Below, piece by piece: positions 32,701-42,551 of a stretch of 64,000 nt of DNA; the stretch's first letter is position 1; each line of letters opens with the position of its first letter. Source of the DNA: Candidatus Paraburkholderia kirkii (lineage in GTDB: Bacteria; Pseudomonadota; Gammaproteobacteria; Burkholderiales; Burkholderiaceae). The notes under the pieces were generated by a model, which worked only from the letters and a program-made list of their open reading frames with translations, was not told the DNA's origin and did not search any database. Location of the stretch: positions 1-64,000 of the forward strand of contig LFKV01000002.1 in the NCBI GenBank assembly GCA_001189345.1, given 5' to 3'. A program made the position numbers and the translations under genes.

Positions 32701-33085
32701 TCACGCTTCGGGCGGCCCCTTGAGCTCGATCATGTTGCCTTCGGGATCGAACAGATAGAGCGAAGGACCGAAACCCTCGGCGCCATAGCGCCGCGCCTCT
32801 TCGCCGATGCGCGCGCCGTGCATCCGGATCGAACGGCTCGACGCGTACGCACAAGTGATCCATGTTGCGGCCCGCGCCCGGCTGGCCGCTGTCCGGACGG
32901 TCGATCTTCGCGTCCACGGCCAGCAGGTCGATGAACGAGCGGCCCGCGCGCATCTGCACGAGACCGAGGTCGCGCTGCTCCTTATCGACCGGACAGCCGA
33001 GCGCGGTGCGATAGAAATGCACCATGTTGTCGAGATCGGCACAGCGGATCTCGACGTGGTCGATTTTGCGGATATTGAAGCGCAT
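32701..33085 (-). pseudogene. Glyoxalase/VOC family protein, frameshifted
   Basis: ATG 33085 begins MRFNIRKIDHVEIRCADL, a vicinal-oxygen-chelate fold start, with FYRTALGCPVDKEQRDLGL and NMDHLCVRVEPFD. Near 32820 the frame shifts. The natural C-terminus (EEARRYGAEGFGPSLYLFDPEGNMIEL) is in the next frame and ends at 32701. The first and second metal-binding histidine positions are in different frames from the final glutamate, so the protein is likely non-functional. Substrate unknown. Confidence 0.82.
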
Positions 33086-33156
33086 GCCACCCCTCTCAGG
33101 TTCGACGGGAAAGTCAGTTTAACGCGACGGGAAGCGGAGGCTGGAGAGGGGAAATG

Positions 33157-33188
33157 AAAAAGGGCCTGGCGTTCAAGCCAGGCCCTTT
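33157..33188 (-). terminator. Terminator of the tRNA-Ala gene
   Basis: A perfect 12-bp stem (33159-33170 and 33177-33188) with a 6-nt loop is followed on the minus strand by TTTTT. It begins 8 bp after the tRNA 3' end. Confidence 0.9.
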
Positions 33189-33195
33189 GAATTCG

Positions 33196-33271
<76 letters not shown>

Positions 33272-33331
33272 AACGAATGAAAATTGTACCACAGCCGCCA
33301 CGCCGAAAGGCAAGCCCTCCGACGATTCGGC

Positions 33332-33676
33332 CTACTTTTGCGGCGCGCCCGCCAGCACCCACGCGACGACGGTCCTGATATCCGCATCGGTCATCTTGGG
33401 ATGCGGACGGCATCGGAATCGAGCCCCAGACGCCCGCGCCGCCGTTCTTGACCTTCTTGTCGAGCCTGGCGCTCGCCTGCGCATCGCCCTTGTACTTCTC
33501 GGCGATCTGCTGAAACGATGGCCCCACGGCTTGCGATCGATCGCGTGACAACCCATGCACGCGTTACCGCGCGCGATCGCCATGGCGTCGGCGGAAGAAA
33601 CGGGCTGCTCCGCGGCGGACACGCCGAAAGACGCGGCGACGAGCACCGCGCCGGACATCACGCGCAACGTCCTCAT
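33332..33676 (-). pseudogene. Class I c-type cytochrome (c551/c552-like), internal frameshift pair
   Basis: The signal peptide (MRTLRVMSGAVLVAASFGVSA) and haem site CMGCH are in frame from ATG 33676. After HAIDRK the frame slips, and the natural middle (AVGPSFQQIAEKYKGD, WGSIPMPS with the Met ligand) is read in another frame. It then returns for HPKMTDADIRTVVAWVL. About 45 residues are therefore wrong in the middle, including the Met ligand. It overlaps the stop of the BON lipoprotein gene by 4 bp (ATGA) and is probably co-transcribed with it. Confidence 0.8.
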
Positions 33677-34479
33677 TTCGCCGCCGGCGCCGGATTCGGA
33701 TTACCCGGATGCACGTCCGAGTTCTTGACTGGCGCGGGCGACTGCTGATCCAGCGGACGCGAAGTCACGCCCGAATCCGGCACTGTGCCGACCGTCGCTT
33801 CGGCCGGCGCCGGCGCGCTCGCCGCGGACACCGCGCTCGCATCGGATGCGGCCGCCGCTTCCAGCGCCTGCACCTCTTCCGGCTTGATGTACTGGAACAC
33901 CTTCACGACCTGCTCGACGCCCGGCACGCGCGCCGCGACATCCGCGCCATGCGCGCCCTCGTCCTGCGTCACGAGCCCCATCAGATAGACAATGCCCCGC
34001 TCGCACACGACCTTGTAGTAGTTCGCGCGCAAGTCCTTCTCGCCAACCATCGCGGTCTTCACGCGGCCCTCGAGATACGAGTCGTTCGCGCGGGACGAGA
34101 TCGAGCTCGCACCCTGGACCGACAGTTCGTTCACGATGCTGACGACATTGTTGATATCGCGCGCGACCGCCTCGGCCTTCTGCTTCGACGCGTCGTCGGG
34201 CACCTCGCCGGTCAGCAGCACGCGCCGGTTGAAGGCGGTCACGTTGGCATGCGCCGTATTGGGCAGGTTCTCGTTGATCCGCGAGAGCGCCTTCACCTGA
34301 ATCTCGCGGTCTTCGGTCTGCGCACCGAGCGTGCGGCGATCGGTGGCGATCAACGTGCCGCCCGCCGCCGCGCCGACGACCACGAGCGCGCAGCCCTGCA
34401 ACGTCAATGCGACTCCCGACAACATGCTCACCACGAGCGTGGCGTTGGCCAGCGTCGCCTTGACGCGTGTCTTGTTCAT
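33673..34479 (-). CDS. BON-domain outer-membrane lipoprotein (DolP/YraP-like)
   Basis: The lipobox in VALTLQGCALVVVG follows a typical signal. Two BON domains follow (DREIQVKALSRINENLP ... VNELSV, and GRVKTAMVGEKDLRAN ... VVKVFQYI). A Pro/Ala-rich low-complexity tail is added relative to the E. coli protein. DolP maintains outer-membrane integrity. The order rsmI-yraN-diaA-dolP matches E. coli yraL-N-O-P, supporting the call. The start at ATG 34479 has GGGGGAACGAAG upstream; a longer frame exists but puts the signal peptide in the wrong place. Intact. Confidence 0.85.
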   Translation of the reverse strand: MNKTRVKATLANATLVVSMLSGVALTLQGCALVVVGAAAGGTLIATDRRTLGAQTEDREIQVKALSRINENLPNTAHANVTAFNRRVLLTGEVPDDASKQKAEAVARDINNVVSIVNELSVQGASSISSRANDSYLEGRVKTAMVGEKDLRANYYKVVCERGIVYLMGLVTQDEGAHGADVAARVPGVEQVVKVFQYIKPEEVQALEAAAASDASAVSAASAPAPAEATVGTVPDSGVTSRPLDQQSPAPVKNSDVHPGNPNPAPAAK

Positions 34480-34507
34480 CAACTTCGTTCCCCCCCTTTT
34501 TTCAGTT

Positions 34508-35095
34508 TCAATCGTCGCCGAGCAGCATCGCATCGATGCCGTCGCACAGACAGTGAATGGTCAGCAGATGGACTTCCTGAATACGCGCCGTCCGCTTGGC
34601 GGGCACGCAAATGTGGATATCGGTCTCGGCGAGCACCTCGGATAACACGCCGCCGCCGTTGCCGGTCAGCGCGATCACGATCATTTCGCGCTCGTGCGCT
34701 TCCTGAATGGCCGCGAGCACGTTGACAGAGTTCCCCGACGTGCTGATCGCGAGCAGCACGTCGCCCGCCTGGCCGAGCGCGCGCACCTGATTCGAGAAAA
34801 TCTGCTCGAACGCATAGTCGTTGCCGATGGCCGTGAGAATCGACGTGTCGGTCGTCAGCGCGATGGCCGGCAAGCCCGGACGCTCGCGCTCGAAACGGCC
34901 GATCAGTTGCGCGGCAAAGCGTTGCGCATCGGCAGCGGAACCGCCGTTGCCGCAGACCAGAATCTTGGAGCCGTTGGCGAGCGCGTCGAACAGCGTGTCG
35001 ACGGCGGCCGCGATCGGGACCGCCAGCGTGTCGAGTGCTTCGAGTGTGAGCGCCGCGTTGTCGCGGAAGTGCTGTCGGATACGTTCGACTGACAT
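34508..35095 (-). CDS. diaA: SIS-domain protein, DnaA initiator-associating DiaA / phosphoheptose-isomerase family
   Basis: The 195-residue single SIS domain has [21 protein letters not shown] and [21 protein letters not shown]. It resembles both GmhA (sedoheptulose-7-phosphate isomerase) and DiaA (DnaA-binding replication timing factor). Location between yraN and the DolP-like gene, as in E. coli yraN-diaA-dolP, favours DiaA. Intact while both flanking yraN and the cytochrome gene are frameshifted. Confidence 0.88.
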   Translation of the reverse strand: MSVERIRQHFRDNAALTLEALDTLAVPIAAAVDTLFDALANGSKILVCGNGGSAADAQRFAAQLIGRFERERPGLPAIALTTDTSILTAIGNDYAFEQIFSNQVRALGQAGDVLLAISTSGNSVNVLAAIQEAHEREMIVIALTGNGGGVLSEVLAETDIHICVPAKRTARIQEVHLLTIHCLCDGIDAMLLGDD

Positions 35096-35221
35096 CGAGT
35101 CTCGATTATCGGCCGCGCCGTGCGGCCCTGTGTGGCACGTGACTTGAGCATCCGAAGCATCATTGCCCGGGCGCAGGTTGTTGCGCAGTTTACCGCAAGC
35201 ATCACTCGGCGCACCGCAGGT

Positions 35222-35577
35222 TCAGGCTTCGTCGGCGCGAAAAGCATCGGCCAGCCAGTGGATGCGGCCCGCATCGAACGCGACGACGTCGAAGCGGCAC
35301 GCGGGCATCGCGCCGCGCCAGGTCGCGAGGAAATGCTGCGCGGCATGCACGAGCCGCGCGCGCGCTTTCTCGCATCGATGCTCGCCGCGGCATTCGCGAA
35401 CCGCCTGCTGCTTCTCGCCCGCACTTCGACGAAGACGAGCGCGCCGCGCTCATCGAGCATGACGAGATCAATCTCGCCGCCGCGGCACGTCACGTTGCGC
35501 GCGACGAGGCGCAGTCGTTGCCGCCGCAGAAATTCGAGCGCGCGCGACTCGAAAGCGTCGCCGAGCGTTTTGAACAC
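35222..35577 (-). pseudogene. yraN: UPF0102 nuclease-fold protein YraN, frameshifted
   Basis: The family core is clear: [28 protein letters not shown] and [22 protein letters not shown] one-base slip in a GC repeat near 35365 moves the C-terminus ([34 protein letters not shown]) to another frame, ending at 35222. The start is also unclear: GTG 35577 begins [13 protein letters not shown], while the in-frame upstream sequence (NNFYGEVV) looks coding but has no start. Function of YraN is not established. Confidence 0.78.
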
Positions 35578-35627
35578 GACTTCTCCATAAAAGTTGTTGG
35601 CGGGCCAGCGAGTTCGCGCGTGGCAAA

Positions 35628-36548
35628 ATGACGTCCTTTCTCTCGATGCCCGCGCTCATGCTTCAGCTCTCCGAACTCGCCGATGGGCAGACCTATCCGA
35701 CGGGCGCGCTGTATGTCGTCGCGACGCCGATCGGCAACGTCGCGGACATCACCGTGCGCGCGCTCCACGTGCTCGCGCTCGTGGACCGCATCGCCGCCGA
35801 GGACACGCGCAACACCGCGCAGCTGCTCGCGCGCTATGGCATTTCGAAGCCTTCGATCGCGGTGCACGAGCACAATGAGAAGAGCGCCGCCGCGCGCGTG
35901 ATCGAGCATCTGAAGAACGGCGAGCGCATCGCGTGCGTGTCGGACGCGGGCACGCCCGGCATTTCCGATCCCGGCGCGCGTCTCGTCGATGCCGTGCGCA
36001 AAGCGGGACTGCCCGTCATTCCGCTGCCGGGCGCGAGCGCGCTCACCACCGCCCTGAGCGCGGCGGGCGCGTGGATGAGCGGCTTCTCCTTCATCGGCTT
36101 TCTGCCCGCCAAACCGAAGCAGCGCGCGACGCAATTGCGCACGCTCGCGCATCATCCGATGGCGCTGGTGTTCTACGAAGCGCCGCATCGCATCGTCGAG
36201 ACGACGCGCGCGCTTGCCGACGCCCTCGGCGGCGAACGGCAACTGTTGATCGCCCGCGAATTGACGAAGTTACACGAGAGCCTGCACCGCTGCACCCTGG
36301 CCGAAGGGCCAGCATGGCTCGAGGCCGATGCGAATCGTCAGCGCGGGGAATTCGTGCTGGTGGTGGAAGGCGCGCCCGAGACACCGGACGCGGACGACGC
36401 GCACGATGCGCTGCTCTCGACACTGCTGGAGGAGTTGTCGGTGAAGAGCGCGGCGCGCATCGCCGCGACGCTGATGGGCGCGTCGCGAAACGCGCTTTAC
36501 GAGCGCGCGCTCGCGCTCGTAAAGCGCGACGACAGCGAAGAGGAATAA
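35628..36548 (+). CDS. rsmI: 16S rRNA 2'-O-ribose C1402 methyltransferase RsmI
   Basis: The 306-residue SAM enzyme shows [69 protein letters not shown] and [13 protein letters not shown], all diagnostic of the tetrapyrrole-methylase-like RsmI family. It is divergent from yraN, as in relatives. The first ATG (35628) gives [12 protein letters not shown] later ATG at 35658 ([10 protein letters not shown]) is also possible. Intact. Confidence 0.95.
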   Translation: MTSFLSMPALMLQLSELADGQTYPTGALYVVATPIGNVADITVRALHVLALVDRIAAEDTRNTAQLLARYGISKPSIAVHEHNEKSAAARVIEHLKNGERIACVSDAGTPGISDPGARLVDAVRKAGLPVIPLPGASALTTALSAAGAWMSGFSFIGFLPAKPKQRATQLRTLAHHPMALVFYEAPHRIVETTRALADALGGERQLLIARELTKLHESLHRCTLAEGPAWLEADANRQRGEFVLVVEGAPETPDADDAHDALLSTLLEELSVKSAARIAATLMGASRNALYERALALVKRDDSEEE

Positions 36549-36576
36549 AAAAACGGGCCGTCGCGAGACGGCCCGT
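36547..36576 (-). terminator. Terminator for rlpA
   Basis: A perfect 10-bp stem (36553-36562 and 36567-36576, loop GCGA) is followed on the minus strand by a run of seven T. It overlaps the 3' end of the convergent rsmI gene. Confidence 0.88.
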
Positions 36577-36611
36577 CATGGATTGCAAACTTTCGCAGCG
36601 AGTCTGACCGA

Positions 36612-37216
36612 TCAGTTCACGCTGTCGTCGGCGAGAGACTGAGCCTGCTCTGCGCGCGCCGCGCGCGCTTCTTGCTGCGTGAGACCCTCGATCTTCACCT
36701 TCTGCGTGCCGACGCCGCGCATGCCGAGCGCCGCCGCGACAGGTACGACAAGTCGATCACGCGTCCGCGCACATAAGGACCACGGTCGTTGATCTTCACG
36801 ACCACCGTCTTGTGATTGGACTCGTTCGTCACGCGCACCCACGACGCGAGCGGCAGTGTGCGGTGCGCCGCGGTCATGGCGTTCATGTTGAACTTCTCAC
36901 CGCTCGCGGTCTTGCGGCCATGGAACATGCGGCCGTACCACGACGCCTTGCCCTTCTGTTCGAAGTTGCCGACGTCCGGACCGGTCGTGATCGGCTCGGC
37001 GTTCGCGAGCGACCGATCCTGGCTCGGTTTTTCGGCCGGAACCGCGGAAAGGTGCGAATCGAATGCGAGTGGCGCCGTCGAGCGGGCACCGACCGTGCTG
37101 AGGGAGTTTGTGGTCTGAGGATTGGATGCGACATCGCCCGAACCCGGCGCGGCGCAACCCGCCAGCGCGCCAACTGCTAGCAGGCTCCCGACATGTCGAA
37201 TGAATCGAGCATTCAT
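36612..37216 (-). pseudogene. rlpA: Septal ring lytic transglycosylase RlpA, frameshifted
   Basis: A lipoprotein signal ends in [11 protein letters not shown]. The double-psi beta-barrel follows: [67 protein letters not shown]. Just after that catalytic region the frame shifts near 36745. The correct tail ([19 protein letters not shown]) is in another frame and stops at 36612. RlpA cleaves denuded glycan at division sites. The barrel is nearly complete, so residual activity cannot be excluded, but the end of the domain is lost. Confidence 0.85.
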
Positions 37217-37879
37217 AAACGTGTATCAACGATAAAGGAGCGGCCGCGCTGCGCTGGTCGGCGCGCGCAAGGTCGCTCGAGGCTTTGGCCGTGCAAAGCA
37301 CAACGCCGTTCGGCGAAGCGAACGGCGGGCCCTGCTCGGACGCGGCGTAATCGTGCCGCAAACGCCCGGTTATTGTTCACGTCTGGCGCAACCTGTCCCG
37401 ACAGCCTGACCAGACCCCACATGCCGCCATCGAACGTGGCATCACGTTCGTGCGCTGGAAAAACAAGTGCGAGCGCAGGAACGGCGGCGTAGGCCCCATC
37501 CGGCGTAATGGCGGCAAAGGCCATTTGACAGACGCGCGGCGTCTGGCCGGGCAAGACGTGTGCACGTACTGACGGTGCTTGAGTTGCAATTGCGAAGCTT
37601 TTGGCCCCCAACAGCGTACTGATGGCGATTGTAAAAACACACTGGCGTTCTGACATTCGCCCGTTGACGGCCTGGTTAACTCCAGGCACAAATAGTGCCA
37701 TTATACAAAAAACCGGGTTCGACTCGCCGGACTGTGCAAACAGTAATTGATTTTCGCTATGAACGTAAGAATTGCCGGGTTTTAGCGCTTTTTGACGGCC
37801 GAAACGGTCCGCGTCGCGGATGTTTCGGCACCGGTACAATGAACGCTTTTACAGGCCGACTTGTACCGACGACAGTCAT
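37217..37879. other. Long intergenic region, rlpA / metallo-hydrolase
   Basis: About 660 bp carry no gene I can support. A minus-strand frame spans it, but it has no recognisable motif and atypical composition. A nested inverted repeat lies at 37799-37828 (CCGAAAC/GTTTCGG outside, TCCGCG/CGCGGA inside), directly before a TACAAT (37835-37840) that could be the -10 of the downstream gene. The interval may hold the remains of a lost gene. Confidence 0.5.
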
Positions 37880-38524
37880 ATGAAAGTCATTCTCGTTCCC
37901 GTGACGCCTTTCCAGCAGAACTGTTCCATCGTGATCTGCGAGACGACGAAGCGCGCCGCCATCGTCGATCCCGGCGGCAACATCGAGCGCCTCATCGCGG
38001 AAGTCGAACGGCAGGGCGTCACTGTCGAGAAGATTCTTCTGACGCATGGCCACCTCGATCACTGCGGCGGCGCGAAGGCCCTCGCGAATCACTACGGCAT
38101 CGATATCGAAGGTCCGCATCGGGAGGACGCCTTCTGGATCGACCAATTGCCCGCCCAGACCCAGCGATTCGGCTTCGCGGACGCACAGGCATTCACGCCC
38201 GAGCGCCGGCTCGACGACGGCGACGCCGTGCAATTCGGCGACGAAACCATGGAAGTCCATTTCTGCTCGGGCCATACGCCCGGCCATGTGGTTTTCTTCA
38301 GCCGCAAGCACCGGCTGGCATTCGTCGGCGACGTGCTGTTCGCCGGTTCGATCGGCCGCACGGATTTTCCGCGCGGCAATCATGCGGACCTCGTCCGCTC
38401 GATCCGGGAAAAGCTCTGGCCGCTCGGCGAGGACGTCACGTTCGTTCCCGGTCACGGCCCCGCCTCGACCTGCGGCGAGGAGCGCCGCAGCAATCCGTTC
38501 GTCGGCGACGGAGTGGCGGCGTGA
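37880..38524 (+). CDS. MBL-fold metallo-hydrolase (GloB/YcbL-like)
   Basis: The 214-residue protein [16 protein letters not shown] has the zinc-binding [10 protein letters not shown] motif, [31 protein letters not shown] and FVPGHGPAS. These give the two-metal site of glyoxalase II-like hydrolases. E. coli YcbL/GloC is the nearest familiar relative; activity on S-lactoylglutathione is plausible but not shown. It overlaps the downstream exonuclease gene (GTGA). Intact. Confidence 0.88.
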   Translation: MKVILVPVTPFQQNCSIVICETTKRAAIVDPGGNIERLIAEVERQGVTVEKILLTHGHLDHCGGAKALANHYGIDIEGPHREDAFWIDQLPAQTQRFGFADAQAFTPERRLDDGDAVQFGDETMEVHFCSGHTPGHVVFFSRKHRLAFVGDVLFAGSIGRTDFPRGNHADLVRSIREKLWPLGEDVTFVPGHGPASTCGEERRSNPFVGDGVAA

Positions 38525-39162
38525 ACGCAATCCCCGAAATCTACGTCAGCACGGATGTCGAAGCCGACGGCCCGATTCCCGGTCCGCACTCGATGCTGAG
38601 CTTCGCATCGGCGGCGTTCACGGCCGGCAAGCAGCTGATCGCCACGTTCTCCGCCAATCTCGAGACGCTCGAGGGCTCGGCGCCGCATCCGGTCCAGGCC
38701 GCGTGGTGGAAGACGCAGCCGGACGCCTGGGCGGCATGCCGCAAGGATCTGCAGAAGCCGGAAATCGCCCTGCCCGCCTATGTCGAATGGGTGGAGGCGC
38801 TGCCGGGCAAGCCGGTGTTCGTCGCGTACCCGGCGGGCTTCGACTTCACCTATATGTTCTGGTACATGATGCGCTTTGCCGAGCGCTGCCCGTTTTCATG
38901 GTCGGCACTCGACATCAAGACGCTCGCGTTCACGATGACGGGCCTGCCGTATCGCAAGGCGATCAAGCCGCGTCTGCCGAAGCACTGGTTCGACGAGCTG
39001 CCGCACACGCACGTCGCGCTCGACGATGCGATCGAGCAAGGCGCGCTCTTCTGCAACATGCTCGCGGAACTGCGGGCGTCTCAAGCCGGGTCGGCGCAGG
39101 CATCGGCCGAGGCGAACGGCGACACGGAAGGTAAAAAACGCGCAGGCAGGCCAGTGAGTTAG
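38521..39162 (+). CDS. DEDDh-type 3'-5' exonuclease-like protein
   Basis: GTG 38521 overlaps the preceding stop. The 213-residue protein has the first catalytic acidic motif [12 protein letters not shown], a central [17 protein letters not shown], and [13 protein letters not shown] as the terminal H/D motif. This supports an RNase H-like exonuclease fold. Specific substrate unknown. The tail after [10 protein letters not shown] is Ala/Glu rich and non-conserved. Intact. Confidence 0.8.
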   Translation: MNAIPEIYVSTDVEADGPIPGPHSMLSFASAAFTAGKQLIATFSANLETLEGSAPHPVQAAWWKTQPDAWAACRKDLQKPEIALPAYVEWVEALPGKPVFVAYPAGFDFTYMFWYMMRFAERCPFSWSALDIKTLAFTMTGLPYRKAIKPRLPKHWFDELPHTHVALDDAIEQGALFCNMLAELRASQAGSAQASAEANGDTEGKKRAGRPVS

Positions 39163-39252
39163 TGAAACTACCTCAGTGCGGGCACATTGCATTGCGTTTC
39201 TTTTCCGGCGCCTCTACCATTAGAGTCAGATCACGACCGAACGGAGGCGCAG

Positions 39253-39711
39253 TTGACTCTCGATACATTCTCACAAAAAATCTTGCGTCTTCTGCAGCTG
39301 GACGCACGACGCTCCGTTCAGGAAATCTCCGATCAGGTCGGCTTGTCGAGTACGCCGTGCTGGCGGCGTATTAAGGACATGGAGCAATCCGGCGTCATTC
39401 AGCGCTATACCGCGCTGCTCGACCGGGAAAAGCTCGGCCTGCACGTGTGCGCACTCGCGCATATTCATCTGACCCGGCACACGGAAGGCGGCGTCGAGCA
39501 GTTCGAACACGAAATCGCCACGTGCCCCGAAGTGACCGAGTGCTACAGCACAACCGGCGAGTCCGACTACATCCTCAAGATCGTCGCACCGGACATCAAG
39601 GCGTACGACGCGTTCCTGCACGATCGCATCTTCAAGATACCCGCCGTGGCGCAGGTACGCACCAGCGTCATGCTGCGCGAAATCAAGTTCGACACGCAAC
39701 TGCCGCTCTGA
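39253..39711 (+). CDS. Lrp/AsnC family transcriptional regulator
   Basis: The 152-residue protein has an N-terminal winged HTH (KILRLLQLDARRSVQEI, GLSSTPCWRRIKDME) and an AsnC ligand-binding domain (HVCALAHIHLTRHTEGG, VTECYSTTGESDYILKIV). The start is TTG 39253: GGAGG lies 6 bases before it and it gives the standard MTLDTFSQK start. The next in-frame ATG is within the HTH. Target unknown. The neighbouring exonuclease is upstream and a cation transporter converges. Intact. Confidence 0.9.
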   Translation: MTLDTFSQKILRLLQLDARRSVQEISDQVGLSSTPCWRRIKDMEQSGVIQRYTALLDREKLGLHVCALAHIHLTRHTEGGVEQFEHEIATCPEVTECYSTTGESDYILKIVAPDIKAYDAFLHDRIFKIPAVAQVRTSVMLREIKFDTQLPL

Positions 39712-39720
39712 CGCGCGGCC

Positions 39721-40911
39721 TCAGCGCGGCGTGCCGAGCGCATGACCCGGCGTCGCCGCAGGCGCCGCGATATCGAGCGCCTGCGTCACGCGGATTTCGC
39801 GCGCGCCGAGCCGACGCCTGAGCGCAGCGAAATCGATCGCCTTCAGCCTGGAAGCCGCATCGTGCGCGGTCGACGCCGGCAGCACGACGTCGACATCGAA
39901 GCCGCCGCCCAAGTAGTGCAGATTCAGCGACTCGACCGGAATGCTCTGTTGCGCGAACGCGGCGCGGATGGCGTCGCTCACCGTCGAGCGCGATGGGAAA
40001 TTGCCCGGCAGCGGATTGAGTTCGTCGCTTTCCGGATCGACGTGAATGAGCGCATCGATGACGCGAGGATCAGCCAGCACGTGCGCGCGCGCCGATTCGG
40101 CAATGAAATGTCCCTCCGAAACCGAAATCAGCGGATCGACGAGAATATGCGCGTCGACGATCGCGAGGTCGCCCATTTTTCGCGTGCGCAATTCGTGAAC
40201 CTCGCGCACGCCGGGCGTGCTCAGCAAAATGCCGCGCAAATCGTCCGTGGTCGATTGATCGAGCGCGCGATCGGAGAGATCCTGTAGCGCATCCCACGCG
40301 AACGTCCACCCCATTTTGCCGATCAAAAATCCGACGAGCGCGGCGGCGATCGGGTCCAATATTCGAAATCCCGCCAGACTGCCGATAATTCCGAGCGCGA
40401 CGACGAGTGAAGAAGCGGCGTCCGAGCGCGCATGCCAGGCATTTGCAACCAGCATGGCGGAACGAACGCGCTCGGCGGCGCGAAGCATATAGCGAAAAAG
40501 CGCTTCCTTTGAAACAAGCACGATTATCGCGACTGCTAGCGCGACGGCGTGTACCGGCGGAATATCCTGAAGGTTCACGATCCGCGTTCCGGCCCGCCAC
40601 AACATTCCGACGCCGACCGCGATCAACAATCCGCCGAGGAATAACGAGGCCACCGTTTCATAGCGGCTATGGCCATAGTTATGGTCCACATCGGGTGCGG
40701 CGGCGGCCTGTCGATTGGCAATCAGCACGATAAAATCAGACACGATATCCGCCAGCGAATGAATGCCGTCGGCAATCAATGCCTGAGAATGCGCAATAGT
40801 ACCGACGACGAGTTGCGCGGCGGTAAGCCCGCTATTAAGCGCAATGTTCGTCCAGGTAGTTCGGCGCGCGACCGCCTGCTTTTCCGCAGCGTGCGATGTC
40901 GAAAGCGACAT
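39721..40911 (-). CDS. Cation diffusion facilitator (CDF) transporter
   Basis: The 396-residue membrane protein has about six helices and the two metal-binding motifs DGIHSLADIVSDF and HARSDAASSL. A C-terminal cytoplasmic domain (GVREVHELRTRKMGDLAIVDAHILVD) follows. CDF proteins export Zn, Co, Mn or Fe in exchange for protons. The DxxxD/HxxxD pattern fits, but the metal cannot be told. I used ATG 40911 (MSLSTSHAAEK). Intact. Confidence 0.9.
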   Translation of the reverse strand: MSLSTSHAAEKQAVARRTTWTNIALNSGLTAAQLVVGTIAHSQALIADGIHSLADIVSDFIVLIANRQAAAAPDVDHNYGHSRYETVASLFLGGLLIAVGVGMLWRAGTRIVNLQDIPPVHAVALAVAIIVLVSKEALFRYMLRAAERVRSAMLVANAWHARSDAASSLVVALGIIGSLAGFRILDPIAAALVGFLIGKMGWTFAWDALQDLSDRALDQSTTDDLRGILLSTPGVREVHELRTRKMGDLAIVDAHILVDPLISVSEGHFIAESARAHVLADPRVIDALIHVDPESDELNPLPGNFPSRSTVSDAIRAAFAQQSIPVESLNLHYLGGGFDVDVVLPASTAHDAASRLKAIDFAALRRRLGAREIRVTQALDIAAPAATPGHALGTPR

Positions 40912-41068
40912 GTAATATGCCTCTGGCCACGATTCAGGCACTTTATCACCCGCGACGCGCGTACGTCTCCGGGCGGCCTGACAGTAAGCCTTTCAAATTA
41001 TACATTTAATTGCGCCGCAATTTCCGGCTAGCCGAATGGCCACGGACCCGAAAACCGGTGGCGCAAAT

Positions 41069-41098
41069 GAAAAGGCCGCGTCACCCGGACGCGGCCTT
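41069..41098 (-). terminator. Terminator of the H-NS gene
   Basis: A perfect 11-bp stem (41072-41082 and 41088-41098) with loop ACCCG is followed on the minus strand by TTTTC, 25 bp after the stop. Confidence 0.85.
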
Positions 41099-41122
41099 GG
41101 AAAGCGAAATTCGACGCTGAAT

Positions 41123-41425
41123 TTACTTGCTGATCAGGAAACTGTCGCGATCTTGCCCGGCAATCCACTTAGGCGGTTTTCCGCGGCCGGACCAGGTGCT
41201 GCCGCTTTCCGGATCGCGATATTTCGGCGCTACACTAGAACGGCTGCGCGATGCCTTCGAGGCCTTCGCGCCTCGGCTGCCTGCGAGTTCCTGAAGTGTG
41301 ATGCCATAATCGGCCATTTTCTGCTTGATCTCATTAAGCACTTCGGCGTATTCGCGCGACTTCGCTTCTTCAATCTGACGTTCGAGAGACTCGCGCTGTG
41401 CGAGGAGTTCCTTGTATGAAGGCAT
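41123..41425 (-). CDS. H-NS family nucleoid protein
   Basis: The 100-residue protein has a coiled-coil oligomerisation domain (YKELLAQRESLERQIEEAKS) and a basic linker. The C-terminal DNA-binding motif is KYRDPESGSTWSGRGKPPKWI, shown here as the family's TWSGRGKPP loop. Such proteins silence A/T-rich and horizontally acquired DNA. It is followed by a good terminator. Intact. Confidence 0.93.
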   Translation of the reverse strand: MPSYKELLAQRESLERQIEEAKSREYAEVLNEIKQKMADYGITLQELAGSRGAKASKASRSRSSVAPKYRDPESGSTWSGRGKPPKWIAGQDRDSFLISK

Positions 41426-41788
41426 GGCAATTCCCTAAGTGGTTTGCTGACTTGCGAATCGGCGCGCTCGCTTGTAGTTATCAGTATAGCCTCGGACTGG
41501 CACGCAGATTAACACAAATCTTATTTTAGCGGCACGCGCGAATTGCCACTTAATTAAACTTTAGGGACTTTCTTCGTAACATTTGCCGAATATTCCGAAA
41601 TCCAGAGCGGTCAGTGATCCGCGCTAAAAGATGCTGCTCGCATGCAGATTGAACTTGGCACTGGCATAAAATGAAAGCACGGCATGCTTTTGCATTGGAA
41701 CGTTTCATGGAATGGCAACTTCGCTCTTTCTTTTGCACGTGTAATGCAATGTAATTCGGGCCGCAACAGCGTTATCCAGACGCAAAAT
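41426..41788. other. A/T-rich intergenic region upstream of the H-NS gene
   Basis: About 360 bp are clearly richer in A/T than the flanking genes, as is common at autoregulated H-NS promoters. No gene seen. Confidence 0.5.
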
Positions 41789-42452
41789 TCAACTCTGCCT
41801 CTCAAAACAATCGATAAGCACCGACTTCAACGCTTCGTTCATCAGTCGCGGCTTATCGAATGTAAAACGATTGCGAGTGCCTTCAAGCAACAAATCGCAG
41901 CCATAACGGTCTATCCCCAATAATTGGAGATTGGCGCGGCGACCGGGATAAGCGTCGAAATATTCACACAGCGAAGCTTCGTCCTGGTACGAAAGCGGCG
42001 CCAGCGAATCGAGTTCGTCGCCGGCAAGCCAGCCCATCGCCCCAAAACCGCCGATATAGCGCATCCGCTCCAGCGACATCACCCAGAAACAGAATTCGCC
42101 GAGTTCCAGATAACGCCTGGCCGCCGGGTGATAGCGCACATAGCGCCGCGCGAGTTCGCCGCTCGCTTCCGGCAAAACAGGCGCGAAACGTCCAAGCATC
42201 GTGAGGCGCTGTCCTTCCAGCACGCCGCCTCCCGCCGCGTGCGTCACCAGAAAGCCGGCGCGCGGGTCGGCTTGTAGATTGCGCGTGTGCTCGGCGAGAT
42301 GACTGACGAGCAGCATCGGCATATGGCTCGCGGTGAGCGCGAACGGCCGCCGTCGGATACGGAAAGCCGAGCGGCTCGCGGGAATGCGTGGCGAGCGTGC
42401 CGTCGGACACGTGATGCAGCAAATGAAGCGGTGCTTGCGACGGAATGTTCAT
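41789..42452 (-). pseudogene. HugZ-like / pyridoxamine-phosphate-oxidase-fold protein, frameshifted
   Basis: ATG 42452 begins MNIPSQAPLHLLHHVSDGTLATHSREPLG in part, then the frame slips near 42350. The rest of the split barrel follows in another frame (MPMLLVSHLAEHTRNLQADPRAGFLV, RYVRYHPAARRYLELGEF, YIGGFGAMGWLAG, GIDRYGCDLL). The family includes haem-degrading HugZ and flavin-binding proteins. Function here is only inferred from fold resemblance. Confidence 0.72.
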
Positions 42453-42551
42453 CCGAGCCTTATGCGATTGCGAACTGGTCGACCGATGGTAATGCAGCGC
42501 GATCGAGCGTATCTCCTGGCCGTTCGATAGAATCGAAAGCCTTCGCGTGCG

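Noticed and set aside
37213-37839. 209-codon minus-strand frame in the rlpA/metallo-hydrolase gap
   Set aside because: No domain, signal peptide or ribosome site. It may be a relic but cannot be supported as a gene.
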